NCBI RefSeq assembly: GCF_019578655.1
Contig: NC_063265.1
Span: 12,186,501 to 12,250,500, forward strand
Length of the DNA: 64,000 bases
Direction of reading: 5' to 3'
DNA from: Ricinus communis
Lineage: Eukaryota > Streptophyta > Magnoliopsida > Malpighiales > Euphorbiaceae
This document shows positions 35,083 through 47,600 of this stretch, in pieces (within the stretch, counting starts at the first letter, position 1; every line of letters starts with the position of its first letter). Under the pieces are notes generated by a model. That model was not told where the DNA came from, made no database searches, and saw only the letters and a list, made by a program, of their open reading frames with translations. A program made the translations under genes and the position numbers.

Positions 35083-38000
35083 ATGGCTACTGCTACTACA
35101 ATCATTGATCCTTCTCACATTCTTTACTTACATCCCAATGAAAACCCATCTCTAATTCTAGTTTCTCCTGTGCTTGATGATGGTAACTATCACACTTGGG
35201 CGAGAGCCATGATAATGGCTTTGTTATCAAAGAATAAGCTTGCGTTGGTTGATAGTTCTTATGAAATTCCTGATCAATCTGATTCAAAGTTTGCTGCGTG
35301 GCAGAGATGTAACACCATGGTGGTATCTTGGCTATTCAATTCTGTCTCTCCTTCAATTCATAAAACTATTATTTAGTTGGATAATGCTTTGGATATTTGG
35401 AATGATTTGAGAGAAAGATACTCTCATGGTGATGTATTCAAACTCTTTGATCTTCAACAAGAATTGTACTCTATAGTCCAAGAAAATAAGTCTGTCAATG
35501 AATACTATGGAAGCTTAAAGGTGATCTTGGATGAACTATCCAATTTAAAACCCATACCCACTTGTACTTGTGAACCTCGATGTGGTTGTGGTGTTATGAA
35601 GACTGCCAAAAAATATCAAGAAGATGATTACGTTATAAAGTTTGTTAAAGGGCTTTGAAGACTCAAGATATTAGTAGGGTTTTTAACCTTGCTCTACAAC
35701 ATGAAAGGGAGTTTAATGCTACTGGAAAAGGAAATCTGACTGATTCAAATGTGTTTCTTGCTAAAAGTTCTTATGTTAGAAATGGCACTGTTAATCAAAA
35801 TCAGTCTCAAAATGCTCGAAATCAAGGACATAACTTCAATGGTAACACAAATGCTAGTTAGCAGAATCAAAATGGGTTCAAAAGAAACTATCAATCCAAT
35901 GTCAATATCTGAAAATATGGAAATCAACAGAATCTGAATCGACCTATCTGTACTTTCTGTGGTCTTAATGGTCATACTATTGATTCTTGTTACAAGAAGC
36001 ATGGTTTCCCACCTGGGTACAAGACTAAAAGACAAAGTTATGTGAATATGATTGAATCAGAATCAATGGAGGGACAAGCAAATGGTAATTATGGAATTCC
36101 AGCAGTTAATGATGATTCAAATCTCAAATTCACAAGTAAACAATTGTCAAGATTAATGCAAATGCTTCAACAATCATCATCTTTTTTATCAGAATTCACA
36201 ACCTCAAGTTAATGCTCTTACTATAAATTTTATGCCTGATACATCTGACAATTCAGGTATGCATTTCATTTCCTGTTCCTTTGTTTCTTATCCTCATGAT
36301 GATTTATGGATAATAGATTCTGGTGCTACTGATCACATAGTATGAACTACAAAACATTTCTCTTCTTTCAAAATTGTTAATGGTGTGCATGTTAATCTAT
36401 CAAATCATCAAAAAGTTCTTGTTACATATATTGGTCGTGTTCAATTATCTCCTGTTTTCATTCTTGAAAATGTTTTATGTGTTCTTAGTTCTCCATTTAA
36501 TCTAATGTCTACTAGTCAATTGACTAAAGATGAACACATATACTTATTTCTTCATTCTAAAAACTGCATTGTTCAGGATCTCAAAACTTTCAAGACAATT
36601 GGTTTAGCTAAAGAAAATCAAGGTCTCTATCAACTTGTGATGCCCATAAAGAAATCTGATGACAAAATTTTTGAGAGATGCAATTCTTATGTTCAAACTG
36701 TTTCTAGTTCAAATTTATGGCATCTTAGAATGGGTCATTTGTCTAATGAAAGATTAGGAATGTTGAAGATTAATAATCCTAGTATTTCAATTTCTACTGA
36801 AGATCATTGTCAAATTTGTCATTTTGCTAAGCAAAAGAAATTACCCTTTCCTGTAAGCAACACTATTGTTAGTAATATTTTTGATTTATTGCATGTTGAT
36901 ATTTGGAGTCCAATGAAACAAGAATCTCTTGCTGGTTATAGATATTTCTTGACGATTGTTGATGATAAATTAAGATATACATGGATATTTTGTATAAAGT
37001 TTAAATCTAAAGTTTCCAATTTAATACAAAATTTCATTACATGAAACTCAATTCAATATTAGGGTAAAATGTATTCGTTCTGATAATAGTGAAGAATTTA
37101 ATTTAGTAAATTTTTATCAGTCAAAAGGTATCCTGCATCAGACTTTTTGCCCGTATACTCCCCAACAAAATAGTACTGTTGAGAGAAAGCATTAACATGT
37201 TCTTAATGTAGCAAGAGCTTTAATGTTTCAAGCAAGTCTTCCTCTTAGTTTCTGGTCTGACTGTGTTTTACATGCTGTCTTTCTGATCAATAGAACTCCT
37301 TCTCCCATTATCGATAATCTTACACCCTATAAGATTTTATATAATCAAGAACCTAACTTAGCATATATTAAAGTGTTTGGTTGTTTAGCTTATGCTTCAA
37401 CTATTTCTGAATTAAGAGGAAAGTTTGATCCTAGAGCAATAGCTGCAGTTTTCATTGGTTTTTCTCCTACAACAAAAGGTTTCAAACTTTATAACATGCA
37501 TACCAAATCTGTCTTTATATCAAGAAATGTCTTTTTTCATGAAAACATCTTTCCCTTCTCAAAAGGTAGTTTGAAACAAAAAGATGTTACTCTTATTCCT
37601 ACTGTTACTATGGAGAATCATGAGGATTATACTTCTGATAATACTTTAAGTATGCAGGAACAAAACACTGTCATGCCTACTGTAGACAGTAACCCTATCT
37701 CAAATCCACAAGAAAACACTTCTCAAACTACTGAACCAAATATCCTACCCAAACCAAACCAAAATTATCAAACCAAATCAGAAAGATCAGTAAAACCTCC
37801 TAGTCATCTTCAAAATTATATTTGTACCACTACAAAACAAATACATACATCACCTCATTCTATTGATCGTGTCATTTCTTATAATCACTTGAATAGCAAA
37901 CACAAAGCTTTTACAAACACCATCACCACAATTACTGAACCAAAGAATTACAATGAAGCAATTAAACATGACTGTTGGAAAGAAGCAATGAAGGCAGAAT

Positions 38001-39416
38001 TAGATGCTTTACAAAGCAACAATACTTGGAGTCTATGTGATTTGCCATAAGGGAAACAAGCTATTGGCTGCAAATGAGTTTTTAGAATCAAATACCACTC
38101 TGATGGAACCATTGAGAGATACAAAGCTCGATTAGTTGCTAAAGGATACACCCAGCAGTATGGAGTCGACTTTCTTGATACTTTCTCACCAGTAGACAAA
38201 GTAACAACAATTCGAACCATTTTGGCAGTAGCTGCAGCCAAGAATTTAATACTGGCTCAATTGGATATAAACAATGCCTTTCTTCATGAAGATTTAAATG
38301 AAGAAGTGTATATGACCCTTCCATAAGGCTTTGAATCATCGAGTTCTAATCAAGTCTGTAAGCTTCAGAAGTCTTTGTATGGCTTGATACAAGCAAGCAA
38401 ATTTTGATCCTTCTTTGTTTATAAAAAAGAAAGGTACTTCATTCACAACACTTTTAATTTATGTAGATGATGTTATAATTGCCAGCAATGATCCTACTGA
38501 AGTAGATCAAATCAAAGCTTATCTTCATGATAAGTTCAAAATAAAAGACCTTGGAAATCTGAAATATTTCCTAGGATTGGAAATTGCGAGAAACTCAGAA
38601 GGAATAAATATTTCTCAAAGAAAATATGCTCTTGATATCCTACAAGATATTGGATTTACAGAATCAAGACCTGTTGCTACACCTATGCTTGCAAATCAGA
38701 AGTTTAATTCAGAAACAGCTATGCCTTTGAAAGACAATACTTCATACAAAAGATTAATTGGAAGGTTGTTATACCTATGCACCACAAGGCCAGATATTAC
38801 TTATGTTGTACACTTTTTAAGCCAGTTTCTTGACAAAGCAACAGACGAGCATCTTCAAGTAGCTCATAGAGTTCTAAGGTATATCAAACAAGCACCAGGG
38901 CAAGGCTTATTCTTTTCAGCAAAGTCAGATTACAAAATGAAAGCTTTTAGTGATTCCGATTGGGCATCCTGTCCATTCACAAGAAGAAGCACCACAAGAT
39001 TTTGTATTTTCTTTGGCAATTCTCTAATTTCATGAAAGTCAAGAAAACAAAACACTGTTTCTCGAAGTTCATCAGAAGCCGAATATAGAGCTCTTGCAGC
39101 TGTTACTACTGAAATACAATGGCTAAGATCAATGCTTGATGGATTGGAAGTCAGGCAAAATGAACCTACACCTGTGTTTTGTGATAATCAATCCGCAATC
39201 TATATTGCTCAAAATCCATGCTTTCATGAAAGGACAAAGCATATAGAAGTGGATTGTCATGTGGTTCGAGAAAAACTTCAAGAACAAGTTATCCACTTAC
39301 TGCCTATAAGAACTCAACATCAAACAGCTGATTTTCTCATAAAAGCACTGCCTCTGTCGATGTTTTCTTCAGCTATTTCCAAGCTTTGCATACAAAACAT
39401 ATATGCTGCAGCTTGA
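35083..39416 (+). pseudogene. Copia gag-pol polyprotein remnant with many stops
   Basis: In order: gag N terminus (LHPNENPSLILVSPVLDDGN, a copia gag_3 type start), zinc knuckle CTFCGLNGHTIDSC (CX2CX4HX4C) at about 35950, protease DSGATDHI at about 36318, GAG-pre-integrase LWHLRMGHLSNERL and HCQICHFAKQKK, integrase core from LHVDIWSP (about 36895) to VERKH (about 37180), reverse transcriptase with YVDDVIIAS (about 38460), and RNase H with SRSSSEAEYRAL (about 39065) and the ERTKHIEVDCH end region. Stops lie at 35374, 37193, 38048, 38075, 38323 and 39033, with frameshifts near 35655 and 37044. About 20 codons are missing in the reverse transcriptase at about 38398, just before FDPSLFIKKKG. Not functional. 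Confidence 0.93.
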
Positions 39417-39433
39417 GGGGGGGGGGGGGGGGG
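39413..39433 (+). other. Polypurine tract with a run of 17 G
   Basis: gcttgag followed by an unbroken G run (39417-39433) directly before the 3' LTR. It marks plus-strand priming. The homopolymer length is unusual. Confidence 0.85.
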
Positions 39434-39641
39434 TGTATTACAGGTTATTTATTGTATAAAATTTGTTAATTTAGGGATTAGTTATGCATGTACACGTGGC
39501 TTTTTATGATAGGACTGAGTGTAACTGATCAGCCTATAAATACATGTGCATGTACTCTCGTAATACTCTAAGTTCAATAATAATCAGTTTCTTCTTCTCA
39601 AAGCTTTCTTTAGTTTCTTGATTGTTCTTCAATTTATTTCA
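39434..39641 (+). repeat. 3' LTR of the copia element
   Basis: About 97% identical to the 5' LTR; begins tgtattacagg and ends tttatttca. Confidence 0.93.
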
Positions 39642-40997
39642 TAATTGTTGAGGCGTGTTTGAATTAAGTTTTGAGTTGTCTAAAGCAACAACAATTGTCT
39701 GAATGTTGAAATAGAGATCGATGTTAAACTCGTCGCTGATGCAACCCAAGTCGAAATAATTCTGAATTTCTTATGTGGTTTCTAATTGTTTAGAGTTGTG
39801 TTAATGTGTCTCTGAGATTTGTAAAAAACCAAGCAAATGCAGTAGCTCATGCTATGGTTACAATTTTTTATTTTTATGCTCGCTTTTATTCATGAGCAAA
39901 ATTACATGAATTTGTGATTTTTTGCTTCATGATATTATGATTTAAGTTTAATGAAAATTTATTTGATTGATTTAAAAAATAATTTATAATTTACAGGAAA
40001 ATAAACACAATAAATAATTAAAAAAATACAAGCAAAAGTGGCTTGATATAAATATTTTAACCGCTCAAGGAACAAAACCGAATTGAAATTAAAAATTGAA
40101 GATAACTTCATTTGTTTAATTTTGATTTGGTTATTATATCAATTCAGTTTGATATAGTCTGAATTTTTAATCTAAACTATTTTTAGTTCGATTCATATTA
40201 AGTATAAATATTTAATAGAATCGAACTAAATTAATTTTATATTTGTTTACTAATATTTTATTATGGTATAAAGTTTAAATCTTTTAAAATAGCTTTTATA
40301 CAAATTAATGAATTTATAAACAAAGCAAAATAACCCTAAAATAAAAAATAATTGTAATTAAATAATCGGGTTTAATTTGATTTTGATTTTCTACGAAATT
40401 CATTTCATTTCGTGTTCGATATTAAGAAAATAAGAGTGACTAATAAAATGGGTAGAATGCATGACCTATTAGTAATACTCCCTCATTCTAAAATTGCCGG
40501 TCATCTTGTTTTCACTTTCGCGTTTGTCGTAATCTAACTTATTTTCTTTTAAAATTATTTATTTAATAAATAGATATTAAATAATTATATAGATGGAATT
40601 ACACTGAACTAATTTTTGTATTGATATTCTAAAATTATAGCTGTTATAAGAATTTACTAAAAGCAGTTTAAAAAATGACAAAAATTGGTAAAATTGAGAC
40701 TTCGAGATTTTAAAAAATAATTATTAATAATAATTTGAGATTGAGCCAAACTCTTACGAAAATGGTTAGAATTAATTATTGAATTGAATGGAAGTTTTTC
40801 TCTGTGGAATCGTCTTAGGTCTAATTCCTATTACAATTAGGTGGTTTGTGGACTTTTGTTGCTCTCCACGGTGCTTATATGCGTAATTACAGGCTCTCTT
40901 TATGCCCATGCATGCAGACGCAAAGATGAACAGAAGTACCACCGAAAGGGAGAAGCAAAACATTCAAAATCTTACTATCAAACAAAATCTTACTCTA

Positions 40998-41070
<73 letters not shown>

Positions 41071-41646
41071 CTTTTTCTTTTTCTATACATCCAAATAAAA
41101 TAATAATATATAAAATAAATATTTTATATTTTAATATTAAATAATTAATATAATTAATAAATATATTTTAATTATTTATAAATTTAATATCTATATAGAG
41201 ACATGTATGAAATCCAGATGAAGTCTAAATTTCTTGGTATTTGTATTTTACCGACGCAAGATTTTTCGATAAACGTTGATTTTGTTATCTGATTCGGGTC
41301 AATTTTGAACCGATCCTACGTTTCTTCTCCATGTTTCGCGCTTTTAATTCATCCGTACATGGGGTTTATCCGACCGTTCAATTCTAAAGAAACAGATAAG
41401 GGTGCAGGTTTGGACATTAGACCAACTACCTAATCAAACGACACAAAGTCACGAAACGTCATTGCAGCTTTAAAAAATATAAAAAATAAAAACGAGTCAC
41501 TTTCGCGGGAAACTGTACCAACTGCTGACCTATTCCATCCGTTCTCTTTTCGTTTTTCTTTTTCTTTAAAAAAAAGAGCAGAAGCAATCATTATAAATAA
41601 ATATCTAATGAGTTTTCCTGACGCAGAACTTTCCTGAGAAAATTCA
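39642..41646. other. AT-rich spacer and LACS promoter side
   Basis: No gene is supported. A long interrupted (TA)n microsatellite lies at 41002-41069. The last 400 bp, less AT-rich, are the likely LACS promoter and 5' UTR, with tataaataaatat at about 41591. Confidence 0.6.
41002..41069. repeat. (TA)n microsatellite
   Basis: Two long TA runs separated by a short ttaat interruption. Confidence 0.95.
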
Positions 41647-44600
41647 ATGGAATCAACAACAGCTCAACGTCGCCTGAAAGCAATCCGAGGCCATCTTATA
41701 TCTTCTACCGTAGACGATCACAGCTCCCCTCTCCAAGCTAACCTCACCGCTTCGGAGTTTGTTCACAGTAAGCAGTAATTTATTTCTCTCTTTATAGTTC
41801 GCTAGTTACCTACTTCTTGCATATGATTTTTGAAAGCTGTTGGTTAATTATCACGCAGATCAAACGTACAGCGTTGTTTTACCTGAGAAATTGCAAACTG
41901 GAAAATGGAATGTTTACAGGTAATTCATTTATTTTAGGTATAATTTCATATTATACTGTACTGCTTAGCCATTTTTCACTTAATTTATTTCTGGTATATG
42001 CACAGGTCTGTGCGATCTCCTCTGAAGCTTGTTAGTAGGTTTCATGATCATCCAGAGATCGCGACATTACACGATAACTTTGTGTGAGTATATTTCTCTG
42101 ATTTATTTATTCATTTACTTTATAGTTTAAATTGAAAACACTTATTATTAGTTAGGAGATAACAAATGCTTCCTTTAGTCTTCTTACTAATTAATGAGTA
42201 TTTTTCAGTTTAAACTACTAAATGAAGAGTTCGTTAGTTGACGCTTTCAGTTTTGTGTATATAGGCGTGCTGTTGAAACGTTTCAAGATTACAAATATTT
42301 AGGTACACGAATTAGGCAGGATGGAACGGTTGGAGAGTGAGTTATTGATATTAAGGAAGCTTGTTCTGTTTCTTGGTTTTATTCATATATATGGAAAACA
42401 ATTATGAAAATGAGGTTTTTTCTTTTTAACAAATGAAAAAGGTATACGTGGATGACATATGGAGAAGCAGCCACTGCTAGAGAAGCAATAGGTTCTGGCC
42501 TTCGTTATCACGGGATACAAAAGGTTTGTCTCCCTTTAGAAGTGTATTGGGAAAGTCTTAAAATGCAAGATTCAATCCAATTGAATTATTTTTAGTCATT
42601 TCACGTGTTTGGAAACTATTTAAAAACTATATTTTAATTCTTTCAAATAAAAAAATAATCATTTTGAAACAAATGAAATCATGCCATAAAACATGATTTC
42701 ATAAGATTTAACTTATCTAGTTGAACTCTTGCATATGATTTATTCCAAACAAGGTCTAAATAAATTTGCATATGATTTAATTTGTACTACCTCTTGACTG
42801 TGCTACTAGGCTCTCCAGTTATACTTTTCAATAATATCTTTTACTTCAATTTGATGTACTCTTGTGAATGTTGTTGCTTCAATTGGTCTCTTTGTGTAAC
42901 AGGGAGCTTGCGTTGGGATCTTTTTTGTAAATAAACCAGAGTGGCTGATTGTGGATCATGCCTGCGCAGCATATTCTTACATCTCGGTTCCCCTATACGA
43001 CACCCTCGGTTAGTGTAATAAGCTTATTTCTGGAGGGTTCTTGCATGTTCTTACAGTATTTTATTTTTATTTGCAGGTCCTGATGCTGTTAAGTATGTCG
43101 TGAATCATGCTAATGTGCAGGCTATCTTTTGCGTCCCAGAGACTTCGAATGCTGTCAGTTTTATATATGCTTCCTTAATTCTTTCCTTTACTATTTGTGA
43201 TATGCCAGCTAGGATTATAGCCTTTTATGACAGCATGCCTCTGATTCATGAACATTAACTATATGTTATTATTTTAATGCATGAAGCCGCTATCTGAATG
43301 ATTCCTTCCAAGTCAAATCTCAACCTTTAGCCCGCCTTGCCATAATCGGGAGTATACGCGAAAAACGTGTCTCAACTACAGCCAACTCTCCTCTTTCCCT
43401 GTTGAAAAACCTTTCATTACCCCTCTTTATCTCTATGTGATGCATATTTCCGCAACATTAACAATTCATAATTTTAATATGTACTACCACAAAATTGTTC
43501 TGTTATCTATTTTGGGCCTTATAAGATACATATTTTTGTGTGCGAGTCGGTGATGATGTTATGGAATCCATAGAACGTGCATGTTACCCATCTTATGCGA
43601 TACTTTATTAACAAATATGATGTGTCTTATTTTTCTTTCTTTTAAATTGCAGTTATTAAGCTTCCTGGCTGAGATTCCATCTGTCCAACTTATAGTGGTC
43701 TGCGCTTTTGAATCTCTTTAAAAGTTTCTTAATTAATTATGAATGAAGTTGTATTTAGTTCCAGTTCCTTGTTAACTTCTTTTGGTGACAGGTAGTGGGA
43801 GCTGTTGATGAACAGTTGCCATCTCTTCCTTCGACGTTTGGAGTCAAGCTCATATCATATATGAAACTGCTTGGCGAGGTAATCATTCTTTTAAAACTTA
43901 CATTTTCTTATTCAGATATGTAGCACATTGCTTTTTTAAATTTTTACTTTTATGTTGAGCTCATTTAAATTGATAGCATGAGACACATGCACCAGATGGT
44001 TAATATGGACTTAGGTGGCTTTTGCTTGGACAGCTAATGAGTCAATTATTTACCTGGTAGAAAAAGAAAATCAAAACTTTACTACTTGTTCATCAATTCG
44101 AATGTGGGGCATAAAAACTTATTTTGCTGAAAATTTTCATTTTTTTGTTTTACTTTTGTTTCTTCTGTGCGTGTGGGTTGGGATGCGGGGTTCAGTGTAT
44201 TTCTTATACAATTACTGGAAATTTTTTTACCATTTTTCAAAATGTTCAGTCAGACTAGCCGAGCTTCAAGTGGAACTTTGCTCAATTCATTACTATTTGC
44301 TTTATATGAATTCAATAATAGAAAAACTAATTCTCTTTTCTCTTTTCTATATAAAGTCAGGTAAATAGAAAAACTATTTGAAATGCCTTTCTTGCTTATA
44401 AAACATTCTGGTATTGTTTTCTTATTTATTTCATCTGAAGGAAAAAGAAATATAACAAAAGCTGCAAAAAGAAAATATAAGAAAGTTGGTCTGAAAGAAT
44501 AAAATATAAGAAATAAGTGCTGAAGCGAAACTCTGCACCACCTTACAAACTGTTTTCTTTTAGGGCTGCAGTAACCGGCAGCCTTTCATACCTCCTAAAC

Positions 44601-47600
44601 CTGAGGATGTGGCAACCATATGTTACACCAGTGGTACTACTGGGACACCAAAGGTAGGAAATCTTTTGTTGATTGAAACTCAAATACTCTTGTTCATTTC
44701 TTCAGCTAAAGCATTATGTTTATAATTATTTGTCTTTCTTTCTAAAGGGAGTTGTCCTGACACATGGGAGCTTAATTGCCAGTGTTGCTGGCTTCTGTCT
44801 AGCAATCAAATTTAATCCCTCAGATATGTAAGTTTTGCATTTAATTTTGTGCACAATGCAAGTTAATTTTACCAAAGTTGATATTAAGACATCTTCCATA
44901 AGAAATTTTGCATTTCTTATAAATTATGTTTGCTTTTCACAGTTATATATCCTATCTTCCTCTCGCACACATTTATGAACGAACTAACCAAATGGTGTTA
45001 GTTTACTATGGTGTTGCTGTTGGCTTCTATCAGGGGGTATGTGACTCAATTTATTGAGATCTTTAGTTGCTCTTTTGGTGTAAAGACCCTAAATATGTTA
45101 CATCAATGAATGAATTGGGTGTGAGAATAGTATAATAAATTATAGTGCTTTATTTATTTTTCTTTTCACATTGTCCAAACAGGATTGCTGTGTGGCACCA
45201 TCTGCTAACCTGATAAATTGATATTTGATAGCCATTGTTGAACTTCTGATTTTATTTTGTCTCTTCTCCATATTCTTCTTCTTCTTCCATTTTCATTGTC
45301 AGAACAACTGAATGGAGCATGGGATAATAGCTTGCAGAAAAGTGTTTCCAGAAAAAATTAGACTATAATAGTTTATTCACCATGTATTGATTCAATCAAC
45401 AGCTTGACCAATAAGTTGTGAAGATTTTTAAAACAATCATTTTAATTTTAGTATCTTTCTTCTCTCCTTTACAGGACAATCTGAAATTGATGGATGATTT
45501 GGCTGCTCTAAGACCAACACTATTTTGTAGTGTCCCTAGGTTGTATAACCGTATATATGATGGGTAAGTTTGTAATAAAGGATAGCATGCATTATTTGGT
45601 TATAAGTTCTATACTCTACTTAGGCATGCTTAAAGTTGATTGATTATTACAGAATTACAAAAGCTGTCAAGGCTTCTGGGGTTTTGAGGGAGAGGCTATT
45701 TAGAGCTGCCTACAACTCAAAAAAGCAAGCCATAATGAGTGGTATATGTCATTGATTAGACTCTAGTTTACATCATGAATTTGGCTATACTTTTATCCTT
45801 TGTTGACGCCAGACAATACAAGACTTCTAGTTATGTATTTTAAGAATTCTGGAAGTAGGTAGAAAATGTTTGGATGCATGTTCATTCCTATTTAATCCTC
45901 TGCTATTTGTGTTCAATATGATTGTTTTCAGGCCGTAATCCATCACCAATGTGGGACAAATTGGTATTTAATAAAATAAGGGGAAAGCTAGGGGGGCGAG
46001 TCCGTTTTATGGGATCAGGTGCCTCACCTTTGTCGCCTGACATAATGGACTTTCTAAGGGTGTAAGTTCATATTGAGTCTAATTTATCATGTCATGTGAA
46101 TATCTGTCTTCTTTACGTCGTTTTCATATCCGCAAGGGCAGGTGCTTTGGCTGTCAAGTACTCGAGGGATATGGAATGACCGAGACTTCCTGTGTGATAA
46201 GTGTCATGGACCTGGGTGACAATTTATCTGGTCATGTTGGGTCCCCCAATGCCGCCTGTGGTCAGTAATTAACTTTGGCTCAGAAATCAATTAAATCTCT
46301 TAGTGAATGGTGTATTTGTTGCATGTTATGTGCATGTGGTGACATCAAATTACTGGCAAAGGTTGACAAAAGCAAAATAACCTATAGATATTAGCTTATC
46401 TAATTCTTCTTTTTGGCCTGATAATTGCGCATGTTATGTAGAGTTGAATAGCAAGGGGAAACATGTCTAGGCTTGGACTGCACTATTTTATAAACGTATG
46501 TAGATATTATCTCTAATTTTGCAGTGCTAAAATGTTATACACTTTTTATGATTATACTTATCTGATACCATTACCTGTACTTTAGGGTTAGGAGTTTAAA
46601 TATCTATAGCTGTAGTGAAGGGCATTGAGAAAGGGAGAGCTATGGAACTAAGGATGTGAGCCAATTGTAGGTTGCTTTCAAATGAACTATAATTTACTAA
46701 GTGAAACCTAGTGATGGAATGAAAAAATTGGCCATAGGCTTGAAGGATTAGTGTGATATAAACACTAGGACAAGAGGAAAGCTTTGTCAGAATTCTTATA
46801 AGAAGAGATAAGGATGTCATTATCTCATTTTGATGGAAAAGCTTTTAGTATAGCACCTTTTTACTCTGAGTCTATTGAGGATAGGTTTGTGATCGATTCA
46901 CTGGCATCAAGCGATTCATGTGAAGGCTTTGTAGATTCACTTTCTGAGTAAACATAGTGCTACTACTTGATCATGTACCTGGTGAACACTTGTCAAGCAT
47001 TTCAAAACTAAGCAACTAATTGGCTTTGGATACAAAAACAAGATAAAAGTTTCAAGTTTTCATATTGTAACTGCACAGTAGTCTCAGAATACCTCTTGAA
47101 CCATGAAAATTATTAGTTACAGATTCTACATACTGCGAATATTAATAGAAATTCTTGAATTATGGAATATGCTTACAAGATGATTGAGTTTGATCACTAG
47201 TTCTTTCTTATTCTTTGATGGTCGTCTTAATATGATAATTTAGTTTTTATGTTTCCTCTTCAGAAATAAAGCTGGTGGATGTTCCTGAAATGAACTACAC
47301 CTTAGATGATCAGCCATATCCAAGAGGAGAGATTTGTGTTAGGGGTCCCACCGTCTTCAAAGGCTACTATAAGGATGGTGTCCAGACGTATTAAATTTCA
47401 TACACTTAGATTCTATAGCCAAAATGTTTCTTTAAACATTCAGTCTACCTAACTGCCTGCTTAATTGGACAGGAGAGAAGTATTTGATGATGATGGTTGG
47501 ATGCATACTGGAGACATTGGGTTGTGGTTACCTGGAGGACGCCTTAAAATTATCGATAGGTCAGATTATGGATAAACTTCATCTATGAACTCTGACTTCA

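Larger units (their letters stand above)
34700..39641 (+). mobile_element. Complete but inactivated Ty1/copia LTR retrotransposon
   Basis: A 4942-bp element: 5' LTR 34700-34908, primer-binding site 34911-34922, degraded gag-pol 35083-39416, G-rich polypurine tract 39413-39433, 3' LTR 39434-39641. The domain order gag, protease, integrase, reverse transcriptase, RNase H is that of Ty1/copia (Pseudoviridae-like) elements. The LTRs differ at about six substitutions, all transitions, plus one indel over 208 bp, so the insertion is fairly young. The flanking bases (acaat before, taatt after) do not form a perfect 5-bp target duplication. Multiple stops, frameshifts and an internal deletion show it cannot act on its own. 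Confidence 0.95.

Noticed and set aside
40470..40520. tactccctcattctaaaattgc looks like a Stowaway-type MITE end
   Set aside because: No matching inverted terminus or TA duplication was found downstream, so an element is not supported.
44015..44368. 117-codon plus-strand frame inside the LACS gene
   Set aside because: It lies wholly in intron 9, which is bounded by good splice sites whose exons join in frame; no protein family is recognised.
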